From NCBI GenBank assembly GCA_015657535.1, contig JADHZB010001243.1:1-11622 (forward strand): a stretch of 11,622 nucleotides of DNA. The letters run 5' to 3'. Below, one piece after another: positions 1-8,094 of this stretch. The DNA is from Nephromyces sp. MM_2019. Lineage: Eukaryota > Apicomplexa > Aconoidasida > Nephromycida. The notes under the pieces were generated by a model. It made no database searches. It was not told the origin of the DNA and worked only from the letters and a program-made list of their open reading frames with translations. The first letter of the stretch is position 1. Each line of letters starts with the position of its first letter. Both the position numbers and the translations under genes were made by a program.

Positions 1-88
<88 letters not shown>

Positions 89-105
89 CGTGTGTGCGTG
101 TGTGC
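1..105. repeat. (TG)n dinucleotide microsatellite
   Basis: Uninterrupted TG dinucleotides fill positions 1-80, followed by slightly degenerate TG sequence with TA and CG steps to about 105. The array runs off the left edge, so its true length is unknown. It probably lies inside the first coding intron of the L27a gene on the minus strand, where it reads as CA. The Cys-Val open frames across it are translations of the repeat and not genes. Confidence 0.97.
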
Positions 106-434
106 CACCAGAAAAGTGCAGGCACCAACTTCGGGGTGTATATGCATCTAAATACACTAGAATTTTCTCTTCTTTATGTGTGCTAACATACAATAACAAA
201 AACTTCCCAAACAAGCAAATTAATACAGAAAATATCGATAAAAACGTGAACCTATACACACACATGCACACATATCCACACGCACGCAAACATACATCAA
301 CAAAATCACACAAACGCGAACATATATCCACACACCCACACATGCACATATACCCAAACCTTACCCACACAAACCCAGACTCTACATATCCACATACACG
401 CACCCACACATAAATCCCCCAAACGCACACATAC
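106..434 (-). other. L27a intron 1 (partial)
   Basis: This is non-coding sequence downstream of the L27a donor at 434. Read in the sense (minus) direction, 434-240 is GT-rich, then comes an AT-richer stretch (240-130), then the microsatellite at the left edge. No segment encodes the conserved residues expected after the first L27a exon (a VGM-R/K-H-type start), so the intron is at least 434 bp long. Confidence 0.8.
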
Positions 435-599
435 CTTGCTGAAGTATTCTGGATGATACTTTTGGAACATGATGCGATGATGCTGTAGACCACCTGCATT
501 ACCCCTTCCTCCTGGATGCTTTCTGTGCTTTCCTACACGCCCATGTCCAGCAGAGACATGGCCTCTCTTCTTTCGGTTCTTTCTAAGCCTAGTAGCCAT
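435..599 (-). CDS. RPL27A: 60S ribosomal protein L27a (uL15), first coding exon, partial gene
   Basis: This exon encodes the first 55 residues of cytosolic large-subunit ribosomal protein uL15 (eukaryotic L27a, yeast L28), which binds 28S rRNA. The ATG is at 599-597. The family signature is plain: [18 protein letters not shown], then [16 protein letters not shown], then KYHPEYF. The exon is exactly 55 codons and ends AGCAAG|GTATGT, a near-consensus 5' splice site with the intron starting at 434. Past it the frame becomes a Cys/Val/Gly-rich translation of intron sequence, so the open frame down to 306 is not all coding. The family is about 145-150 residues, so roughly 90 residues lie in exons beyond position 1; I found no second exon in 1-434. 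Two Gln residues (LQHHR, FQKYH) replace commoner His and Asp. The in-frame upstream Met at 617 is rejected because uL15 starts M-(A/P/T/S)-(T/S)-R and an acceptor-like site lies between the two Mets. Confidence 0.95.
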
Positions 600-600
600 C

Positions 601-635
601 CTAGCAACTGCACACAAAAAGAAAAACGGTGGAAT
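601..635 (-). promoter_or_regulatory. Possible 3' splice acceptor of a 5'UTR intron, L27a
   Basis: On the minus strand a pyrimidine-rich tract (GTTTTTCTTTTTGTGTG) is followed by CAG at 610-608, nine bases before the L27a start codon at 599. This is the shape of a eukaryotic 3' splice site. It would fit an intron in the 5' untranslated leader, which is common in ribosomal protein genes, and the leader exon would lie farther right. A trans-splicing acceptor would look the same. Transcript data would be needed to settle which. Confidence 0.45.
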
Positions 636-1735
636 TCTATCTTACAAAAAGTGAAATGCTACGGATAGAAGCAGTGCACGTATACCACCAACCACAAAAT
701 TGAAGAGAAATACCACCCAAAGGAAAGATTTTCTGAGGAATTCTCAAGATGTCTGAGGTGTACATACAGTCAAATGCAGCAAAACAGAAAGCATAAGAGT
801 AGCACGCGTTTAAGCACTAAAATTTGTGAAGAAAAGCCTACGAGGTAGTGAGGAACACACAAAAATATTGAAATGTAACACACAGGGGGGAACTACACCA
901 TGAAAGATCGATAAGGAAAGAGGGAGACACACTCACACATGTGTGGATTGTGCAAGACATTGAAAAGGGAAATTCACATACAATAACATATATATAAACC
1001 AATACACAAACGCACAAATTCACACATACACATTCACACTCACACACACAAACCTATACTCACCCACACACATATAACTATACAAATCCACAGAAAAATA
1101 CCCAAATGAACACAATTTCCTTCCAAAACACACACACGAACCCAATAACGTAAATTTGTTTGCATGTAGAACACACTGACATCAGGAAGGCTTTCCAGAC
1201 AACAAATACGCCGTCTTCAAAACAATCACATAGCACACACACACACCAACGCTTCTAAAGCTCCGGTGTGTAGCAAGAAACATACAGAAAATGTCTTCTT
1301 ATCGCTTTTACAGGAAATCAACTCAAACTTGCTGGTGTTTTATAAAGAAGTGAAATAGCAGTACTGACACAAGGAAAAAAATCATAGCGCACAGACACAA
1401 ACTAGAGTGCGCTAAACAACAGTGGAATTGCAGAAGCGGTTGCTATAAGCCCATAAAATATCAAACACACACAAACTCGACAAGGGGCAAACACACACAA
1501 GCCCAAGTTGAAATATACACGCAAACTCGAGGAGAGGCAGATACACACAAAACACGCAGGAAGAGACACAAAAAAACACAAGAAGAAAGATACAGACAAA
1601 CGCGAGAACAACACACACACACAAGAAGAAACACGAGCAACAAGAAACACACAAACACGAGAAGAAATACACGTAGATAAACTCAACACACACACAAACT
1701 CAACAAACATACAAATGCAGAAAACATGAGATTTC
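620..1735. other. CA-rich non-coding stretch
   Basis: No recognisable gene is present. The plus strand is rich in CACACA interspersed with AGAA-type purine words (about 1480-1720). Open frames here (for example minus 1710-1402 and plus 1508-1729) are repetitive Cys/Val/Phe or Lys/Thr/His translations of low-complexity DNA. A start-like ATG in good context at 750 opens only 15 codons. The polarity matches the introns of the minus-strand genes, so part of it could be an untranslated-leader intron of L27a. Confidence 0.5.
1170..1358 (+). other. Possible terminal exon, unidentified
   Basis: Directly after an acceptor-like TTTGCATGTAG, a frame stays open for 62 codons and ends in TAG. Its last part, EINSNLLVFYKEVK, follows a second good acceptor (CTTATCGCTTTTACAG at about 1312) in the same frame, so the CA-repeat middle (HTHT) could be spliced out between 1261 and 1312 without changing frame. 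I recognise no family, and no upstream exon could be linked. Chance is a real possibility. Confidence 0.15.
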
Positions 1736-2110
1736 TATACCTGCAGAAGAGGAGGGAAAACAGTACAATTGAAGAAGAAAATCCGTTGCCTCAAAGTGGG
1801 TAGAGGAAGAGGATGGAAAGATGTTTTTTGTGAGTATATGAGGAAGAAGAGGAAGAGAAGTCGCTTCTCACAGAGTGCGAGGAGGATTCACTTGGCAGAG
1901 AAAATGGAGGGTATGTGATGTCGCGGCTTTAATGCTCTGCACAGCGGAGGGCAGACCGCTATACATCGAGGCCGAGATCAACACACACACACATAGACGA
2001 CTGCTAAGCCACCGAAAGCGATGGGGCGTGAGAGAATCAAAGGAAGAAGAGAGGGCGTGGAGGCTTCAGCGCCGCATATTATGAGGCCAGGTGGCGCTCG
2101 CACAAGCGAG
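1735..2110. other. GC-richer island with splice-like signals, no identified gene
   Basis: This stretch stands out from its repeat-rich surroundings in having mixed, complex sequence. On the plus strand it holds acceptor-like sites (CTATACCTGCAG near 1752, CGCTTCTCACAG near 1873) and a strong donor context, AAAATGGAGG|GTATGT (near 1904-1915). A frame through 1876-1980 stays open and includes EGRPLYIEAEIN. On the minus strand an ATG near 1964 opens 32 codons. No chain of exons gave a recognisable protein. It may be a promoter or first-exon region, because the TG/CA polarity flips across it. Confidence 0.3.
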
Positions 2111-3085
2111 TGTGTGCATGTAAGCAGTGCAGGGGGGGGATGTGTGTGTGTTATTATGGGGCGGGTGGGGGGCGTGTGCGTGAGCAGTACCTGGGGAGGA
2201 TGTATGTGTGTGTTAGCATAGGGGGCTAGACGAGTTTGTGTTAGCATGAAGGGCGGGATGTGTGTGTGTGTTAACGGTGAGGGGAATGGTTGGGATGTGT
2301 ATATGTTATCAGTGGGGGAGTGGCTGGGATGTGTGTGTTAGGTCTGGCAGCGTTGGCTGCTGGGGGGATGGCTCAGCTGCGGGGGGTTAGCGTAGCAGTT
2401 TGGGGATGATTGCTAGAGGAACTGTGTGTGGTGGGGGTGGTGGACGGCTAAACCTTCATGCGAAGGGGCGTTTGCGTGTGAGGGAAGACGTGTGCGAGGG
2501 AAGTTAAAAGTGTGTGAGGGGAGTTGTGTGTGGGCGGATGAGCTTGGGGGGCCTTTGTGTGAGAGGGGGGATGTATAAGATGGGCTGGTACTGGGGGTTA
2601 GTGTGGCAGGAAAGTGTGGGGTGGAGGGTGGGGTTTTATAATTCGGGGGGGGCTGGTGTGTGGAGGGTAACGCAAGGGGGTAGCTAGACAAGACGCAATG
2701 GGGTGGTATAGTTTTCGGTGGAGTTAGTGTGGGGTTCCATGTTTATGTAATGGTGGTAGTTTAATGAGGAAAGTATACCCTTGGGAGGGTTGGTATAATG
2801 GGGGGGTAGTTCTTCGAGTGTGAGGTACACCGATGGGGAGGTGGGTGGTTATAACCGTAGCTGGAAGGAGACAGTAGAGTTTAGGTGAGATAACCACCTA
2901 TAGAAATTTGAGGGGATATAATGCTGCATAGCTGTGTGTGGGAGATTGGCTTATATTTGTATGCTGAGGTGCACTACGTGCCTCTGATGACTGATGCAGG
3001 AGATAGTCGTGTGTGCTGATTGTGACTGCAAAGGTAAAGTACATACGGCAAGGGGATCGGTCTGCCTATGAATGTAGACTCCTTA
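2110..3085. repeat. G-run / TG-rich degenerate repeat region
   Basis: The plus strand carries many runs of four or more G separated by GTGTGTG and GTTAGC words, for example around 2129-2180, 2540-2575 and 2625-2655. Words like GGGATGTGTGTGTGTTA recur with drift, suggesting decayed tandem repeats, mainly between 2110 and 2400. From about 2690 to 3085 it becomes less G-rich and holds no gene I can support. The Pro/Thr/His frame on the minus strand (2691-2413) is its repeat translation. Confidence 0.6.
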
Positions 3086-3088
3086 TAC

Positions 3089-3236
3089 CTGTGTGTGTGG
3101 GGCGATTATATCTGCCTGTGTGTTTGGGGCGATTATATCTGCCTGTGTGTTTGGGGCGATTATATCTGCCTGTGTGTTTGGGGCGATTATATGTGCCTGT
3201 GTGTTTGGGGTGATTATATCTGCCTGTGTGTGTGGG
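3089..3236. repeat. 27-bp minisatellite, about 5.5 copies
   Basis: Tandem units of 27 bp read CTGTGTGTTTGGGG, then CGATTATATCTGC. The first and last units carry GTGTGTG in place of GTGTTTG, the fourth has ATATGTGC, and the fifth has TGATT. Because 27 is a multiple of three, every frame translates as a repeated peptide; this is an artefact. It starts just 16 bp beyond the EF-P stop codon on the minus strand, so it lies in or next to that gene's 3' untranslated region. Confidence 0.95.
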
Positions 3237-3251
3237 CCTCCTACAATGTAG

Positions 3252-5527
3252 CTAAGTGATAGGTAAGCGGATGAGGCATGCCATGTGTGCCATCATCAAT
3301 AATTCATCACATGAGCGTATCAGCCATACATTCTGCGCCTCAGCGTGTGAGATATAAAGGCCCTCATAACCTGCCTGGGGGTTCCAAAGTATGCGGTTGG
3401 CTTGCTTCTGTTCAAAGTTCCCTGCTGAACCTATGAGTGTCTGTGTATGCGCGTGTGCATGTGTGTGTGTTTGTGTATGCGCGTGTGCATGTGTGTGCGT
3501 ATGTGTGTATTAGATAAGCTACAGTATAGAGATCCTCAACCCTTCATATTCCAGGAGTAGCCCCTAGGTGTTTTACTATAGCCTTGAATTCATAGTATTT
3601 GCATTGCGTGTGCGCAGGTTTTTAGTATAGAAGCAAGTCGAAACATGCTGCTGAAGCTAATAGCACCACGTGTATGGAAACACACACATATAGCTACACA
3701 TACAAATGCAACCAGACAACATACACAGATGTACATACAGGCCCTTTATAGGCATTCAACTGTGCACCAAAAACACACATAAACACCGATACACCCACAG
3801 GCACAAAAAACACACGGATAGACACAGAGTTGCACACATAGCTACACACACAGACACTCAAACAGGCTCAAGCACATCATACCCACAGATACACAAATAA
3901 ATATACACACATGTATATTGAAGATACTACGTACACACACATCTCAATTGAAGATGCCACAAGCACACACACAGATATACACACACATCTCAACACAATT
4001 ATTGTACTGTGTAAGCATATATACTATGAAGGAGCAGCGTGTGTTGCAGTCAAAATGTCAAATAAGTTACTCTCCGCTACTCCTTGGTTTCTCTGTATGG
4101 CAGCCTTCTGTAGTACTGCAAAGAAGTTTATCTGTTCATCCTACAGCTTAACTGAGTAGCTCAGTATAACACACACACACAGAAATAGTCGGCGTATATA
4201 CATTGCTTGAGAGCATATGAATATACTAGAGTACAGTAAGCGTGTGTCCCGCAATATGCACACGCCAGTCTGAAAAGAATATTCTCACATATTTACAGTG
4301 TAGGTACACTGAAATGGCATGCAACACACACAGTGGAAAGTGCAGGAACACTGAAATGGTATACAACCCACACTGCATAGTCTACACACACTATTATGGA
4401 ACTCCAAATACACACGCACTGCAGAGTGTATATACACTGACAAAATGAGATTTTTCTTAATTTTTCCCATTCTTCAAATTCTCTGCTTTCATCACTGCCT
4501 TAACTTTGTTATGATACTTGTAGGAAGGACTACCTTTATAATCTTGTCTTCATGCATTAAAAGCATTAATTTGTCGCCAGCTGAACACACACACACACGT
4601 TAGCAAGTGCATCAGTGTACGTAAAGTCGAAAAATAGCTCACATCTCATGCGTATCTGTGTGCACTCAACTATCTACATGTACAAGCTTAAAAAAGTGAC
4701 TTGAATAACTCAAAAAATGTGTGTACATACACTCAATATCACAGCAAGTGTGTAAACACGCACAAAATTACAAAATCTTCAGATACTACTAAAGCTTACA
4801 TGTCAGCATAGAGAGTGCGCCTCCGAGGAGCGCCGGGTCGACTTCAAGCTGCACATACATCCCGACAAAGATCAGAGCTTTGAGTACACACACATTGATG
4901 AGATATGAGTGAGTGAATGAGTACACACACACAGCATAGGTTAACGAATTGAGTACGCAGACTGATAAAACAGCAAAAAAGAGGAATAGTCAAAAATAAT
5001 GATACGAATTTCAAAAAGACGGGTGTACATACACTCTGATGATGACACAGCAGCAAAAACAAAGATTTTCCAGTTTAGAAACGCACACACAGATATAAGC
5101 AAACGCACACACATATCCCACACACACATTGTAGCAAATCTATTCAATCCTGCAGCCCAACCTGAGCGAACGACGGGTCTGCAACGATAAGCTTTCCAGT
5201 CTCATCGTCAGTATACTGAACAGTGACGTTAACCCTCTCGAAATCCACTCCTAAAATCGGCAAAATTCTTCGCTAAGGCAGTATATATACCCTCGAGATA
5301 AGCAGCGTATATACACTCAAAATGAAGCAAAAAAAGAGTCTAAAGCTGAAAGGCAGGGCAACAATGCACACACACGCAGAATTACCACAAGCAAAAACAC
5401 CGAAACGCTCAAAAATATCACACCCATACACACGCATGCACGCACACGCACACATACACACGCAGACACACAGACTTATCCACACATACAAACAAATATT
5501 ACCCATATAAATGTCAGCCACACACAT

Positions 5528-5579
<52 letters not shown>

Positions 5580-6143
5580 ACATATATGCATACACGCTAA
5601 CAGCAGTCAGACTTCATCACTAGTTCACGAACCTTCAATTTTGTATCCCACAGGAAACCTCTGGAAACCAACCTTCTGCGTCAGTAGTTCAACATATTCG
5701 AGCTGCATACACAAGCAATAAAGAGACTTGTGTGTGTTGTGGCAGTTAAGCAATGTGTGCGTCGACGTGTGTACTGGTAATTGTGCACACGTGTCTCTTA
5801 AAGTGTGTGTTCATGGGTGTGTATTGGCGTACTTTTAAGTGTGTGTTCGTTATCAGCACAGCCCCATTTGAAGCACACACTTTGGGGCACACACAAGTAC
5901 CGTATAGTATGTCACACACGCATATTTTAGAATATGATAGAGGCACACACACAAGTACCGTATAGTATATCACACACACAAGAAATCGCAGAGACCAAGA
6001 AACATGCTTCTCACCGCCAGAACCTGCACCAGACGCTCAAAAAAACAAGGTAAACCCGCTTCTCATCTAACACACACACATACAAAGAGGCATTCACACA
6101 CAAACAAAGATGCACAAATAATCACAAACAAAAATGCACACGA

Positions 6144-6174
<31 letters not shown>

Positions 6175-7416
6175 CACACACTAAAAGATTCTAAAACTCC
6201 TCACATGAACGCTAGCAGTTCCACGGCCTTGCTTTACATGACGAAACTCAGTAACTTCGCAGTATTTATCTGAAACAAGGAGAGAGTGTAAGTTTTAAAG
6301 GGAAAAAAAGCCCTAAACACCCAAGGCTATACAGCTTGAAAAAAAACACACACGCCCAGACCACTGCAAGAGACACATAGAACAAGCCTTCACATAACAG
6401 CAAAAATTCCGCAAAAACTTGCGAAAAATCCCTGCTCTTCATCATAGCTGCTCTCAAACGATTCAGTGTATGTGAACTACCTCACACACCTCATCTTTCG
6501 CTCAAAAAAGGCTGAAAAAAGCTCAAATGACTCGAAGCTGATGAAAGAGACGACTAACTACAAGATAAAGAAGCAAAGTTATACAAATTGGTATAAAAAA
6601 GCACCTTTTACAGTATTCTCCTGGGTATACGTACATTGAATCCTAGTGCATGACTATAGTAAATTGTAAAGAAAGAAACTGATGCGGGAGTCAACGCCTA
6701 CACCTTGAAAGGCCCATCAATAGTCATAAAATCAGGCAAACAACGGAAAAGAGGGAGTTTACTCTGCCCACTTTATTGCTATTTCATCTTCGTCTTCAGT
6801 TTCATCTTCTATCACTTTCTCTGCCTCTTCTGCTTCTGCTTTTTCGGCTTTTTCAGTTTCTTTGGTTTTTGCTGCTTCTTCTTCATCATATTCTTCTGCT
6901 TCTTCTTGTTTTTCTTTAAATTCACATTATGCTCTAGACGTTTTCGAAGATTTACACACCAATAAGCAGGTATTTGTTTCACCTTCACATTCATCTTAAT
7001 CTCCACCTCCACCCCCCTCTCTATCACTCCCCCCATTAAATCTCTCCGTTTTCACAGCCCTCTCCACCCCTCCTCCCACACCTGCAACCACCTCCATACA
7101 CCTCCAGAAATGCTTGAAAGCCCCCAATGAAGCACACAGAGGGGCACCTAACACACGCACAAAATTCCTCACCATTAAGCATGAAGATGCTGCCTGCTCG
7201 TAGGTCACTAGCAGAGGTTGTAATAGAGCGAAGACCCACCAAATAGCACACACTCCATGGAGAAATTAAAGGGGGTTGTCTTCGGGCCAAGTAGCTTCCT
7301 TTTTCCCCCCAAGGGAGGGCAGCAGTAGAAACGAAATGCCTCCACCCAACACCTCCCATTCTATAGCTAAAGAGCTTATCTGAAACCCTAGCTAAAGCAT
7401 TCCTTGAAAAACTCAT
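3252..7416 (-). CDS. Elongation factor P, organelle-targeted, eight exons
   Basis: EF-P binds between the ribosomal P and E sites and helps peptide-bond formation at polyproline stretches; in eukaryotes it serves organelle ribosomes. Exons: 7416-7173, 6269-6205, 5702-5633, 5250-5162, 4848-4800, 4580-4518, 4115-4071, 3430-3252. All introns are GT-AG, and phases (1,0,1,0,1,1,1) match at each junction, giving 267 residues. The EF-P core starts at SDLRAGSIFML (about residue 70). The KOW-like domain has KYCEVTEFRHVKQGRGTASV then ELLTQKVGFQRF. The middle OB domain has VDFERVNVTVQYTDDETG, ADPSFAQLEVDPALLG and DKIIKVVLP. The last domain has NQGVAESSAGN and LYISHAEAQNVWLIRS. The core is close to the family's 185-190 residues. 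The first ~65 residues (MSFSRNALARVSDKLF...) are Arg-rich with few acids, as in a mitochondrial presequence. The ATG at 7416 has an A at -3. An in-frame Met at 7500 would add a hydrophobic leader, but that part is repeat-derived. Exons 1-5 are secure; exons 7-8 are more divergent. Confidence 0.87.
3442..3510. repeat. 30-bp direct duplication in TG-rich DNA (EF-P intron 7)
   Basis: A 26-bp word beginning TGTGTATGCGCGTGTGCATG occurs at 3442-3467 and again at 3472-3497, a 30-bp period. It lies just upstream (in the sense direction) of the last EF-P exon. It reads TG on the plus strand, against the GT-on-sense tendency seen in the rest of that gene's introns. Confidence 0.9.
4298..4449. repeat. 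Diverged tandem copies of a GTGTAYRTACACTGAAATGG motif
   Basis: Three related blocks lie in EF-P intron 6: 4298-4317 (GTGTAGGTACACTGAAATGG), 4340-4359 (GTGCAGGAACACTGAAATGG) and 4426-4449 (GTGTATATACACTGACAAAA...). The first two share flanks (GCAT/GTAT then AAC) at a 42-bp spacing, as expected of a drifted tandem duplication. The core is palindromic or nearly so, and related copies occur elsewhere in the window. Confidence 0.75.
5529..5577. repeat. (CA)n microsatellite, 49 bp
   Basis: Pure CA dinucleotides run from 5529 to 5577, extended on the left by imperfect CA sequence from about 5430. The array lies in EF-P intron 3; in the sense strand it reads (TG)n. The Cys/Val frame on the minus strand over it is a repeat translation. 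Confidence 0.97.
5886..5977. repeat. Direct repeat pair, about 34 bp, 56-bp period
   Basis: The block GGCACACACAAGTACCGTAT-AGTATGTCACACAC at 5886-5919 recurs at 5942-5977 with one extra CA and G changed to A in TATGTC. The 20-odd bases between them contain an AT-rich near-palindrome (ATATTTTAGAATAT). The pair lies in EF-P intron 2. Confidence 0.85.
6143..6181. repeat. Poly(A)18 followed by (CA)10-11
   Basis: Eighteen A residues at 6143-6160 run directly into CA dinucleotides to 6181. In the sense direction of EF-P intron 2 this reads (TG)n then T18, only about 25-60 bp after the exon 2 donor. A poly(A)-simple-repeat junction can mark a retroposon tail, but no element body is recognisable upstream of it. 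Confidence 0.9.
6759..6923 (-). other. Purine tract with an acidic open frame inside EF-P intron 1
   Basis: The minus strand is almost pure purine with a period of three. One frame is open for 54 codons to a TAA at 6761-6759 and is rich in Glu, Lys and Ala (EEAEEYDEEEAAKTKETEKA, ending DEDEIAIKWAE). A second frame of the same strand is Lys/Gln-rich. The tract lies wholly within intron 1 of EF-P (7172-6270) on the same strand, and the EF-P frame passes cleanly from exon 1 to exon 2 without it. It is most likely a purine repeat, though an alternative terminal exon or relic cannot be excluded. Confidence 0.35.
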
Positions 7417-7800
7417 CTTCACACAAAAACAGTGCAACACACACACCTGCAAAAAATTATACGCACATGCGATTAGATATACAAATAATTGCACACACAC
7501 ACATACGATTAGACATACTCATACATCCACACATACAATTAGACGCGCACACACATGCGATTAGATGCACACACATATAATATGATGCATACACATCTAA
7601 GATTACACCTAAGCCCAAATCCACATTGACACGATTAAATGTACACACGCACACACATACGATTATGCATACCCGTAAACATACACAGGTATATAATTAG
7701 GCGCACATACACACACGATTATACATAATCACACACGCACACACAGATATTTTAAGAAATAGACATGTATATACACGCACACTCATACTCCTACAATTTC
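7417..7800. other. CA-rich region upstream of EF-P with recurrent CGATTAGA motif
   Basis: No gene is supported. Imperfect copies of ACACATRCGATTAGA occur about eight times between 7465 and 7725 (near 7469, 7506, 7538, 7558, 7632, 7662, 7697 and 7718), separated by CA sequence at irregular 20-40-bp spacing. This is probably a decayed minisatellite. As it ends directly upstream of the EF-P start codon, it would include that gene's promoter and leader. No TATA box or other core element can be named with confidence. Confidence 0.5.
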
Positions 7801-7908
7801 TTGCTAAGAAAAGCAGCTACAAGCAAAGCATGTGATATGCTTCGCCTATCAACTACACCATCGATTTCTTTGTCGTCTCTATGAGCAGTGAAAGAGCTGA
7901 AAGCTTAG

Positions 7909-8094
7909 CCTGAAGAAGACGAAGAAGATGAAGAAAAAGGTGATGAAGATAATGAAGATGAAGATGACAAACTCAGAAGACCAAGATGCAGACATAGTAA
8001 TAACAAGAAAAAAGAAGATAACTACACCATAACAACGTGTAGGAAGATGAATACCTTCCATCTTTATGAAAAAACGTCTAACTTAAAAACTTAG
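7909..8094 (+). other. Acidic-to-basic open frame, possible exon
   Basis: After an acceptor-like GAAAGCTTAG a plus-strand frame is open for 61 codons to TAG at 8092. It begins PEEDEEDEEKGDEDNEDEDD, then turns basic and less repetitive (KLRRPRCRHSNNKKK, then YTITTCRKMNTFHLYEK). The non-repetitive second half argues weakly for coding. The same DNA on the minus strand gives a hydrophobic frame (8061-7879, Phe/Ile-rich) and a long pyrimidine tract ending CTTCTTCAG at about 7914, which looks like a 3' splice site. The two readings exclude each other, and no family is recognisable. Confidence 0.25.

Noticed and set aside
4..413. Long Cys-Val and mixed plus-strand frames at the left edge
   Set aside because: They are translations of the TG microsatellite and the CA-rich L27a intron; no family motif, and the L27a splice donor shows the opposite strand is the gene.
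1402..1710. Overlapping minus-strand frames rich in Cys, Val, Phe and Ser that look like membrane segments
   Set aside because: The hydrophobicity comes from reading CA and AGAA repeats backwards; several frames are open at once, as in low-complexity DNA.
3089..3236. CRISPR-like repeat array
   Set aside because: Units are contiguous with no spacers, in a eukaryotic intron-rich context.
3013..3259. Repeated peptide frames across the 27-bp array
   Set aside because: A 27-bp unit keeps all frames open if it lacks stops; the peptides are perfect DNA-repeat translations with no start context or family.
4500..4520. Alternative EF-P exon 6 donor AAA|GTTAAG
   Set aside because: It would end in phase 2 and give no open join to exon 7; the donor ACAA|GTATCA keeps frame and places NQGV at the expected EF-P column.
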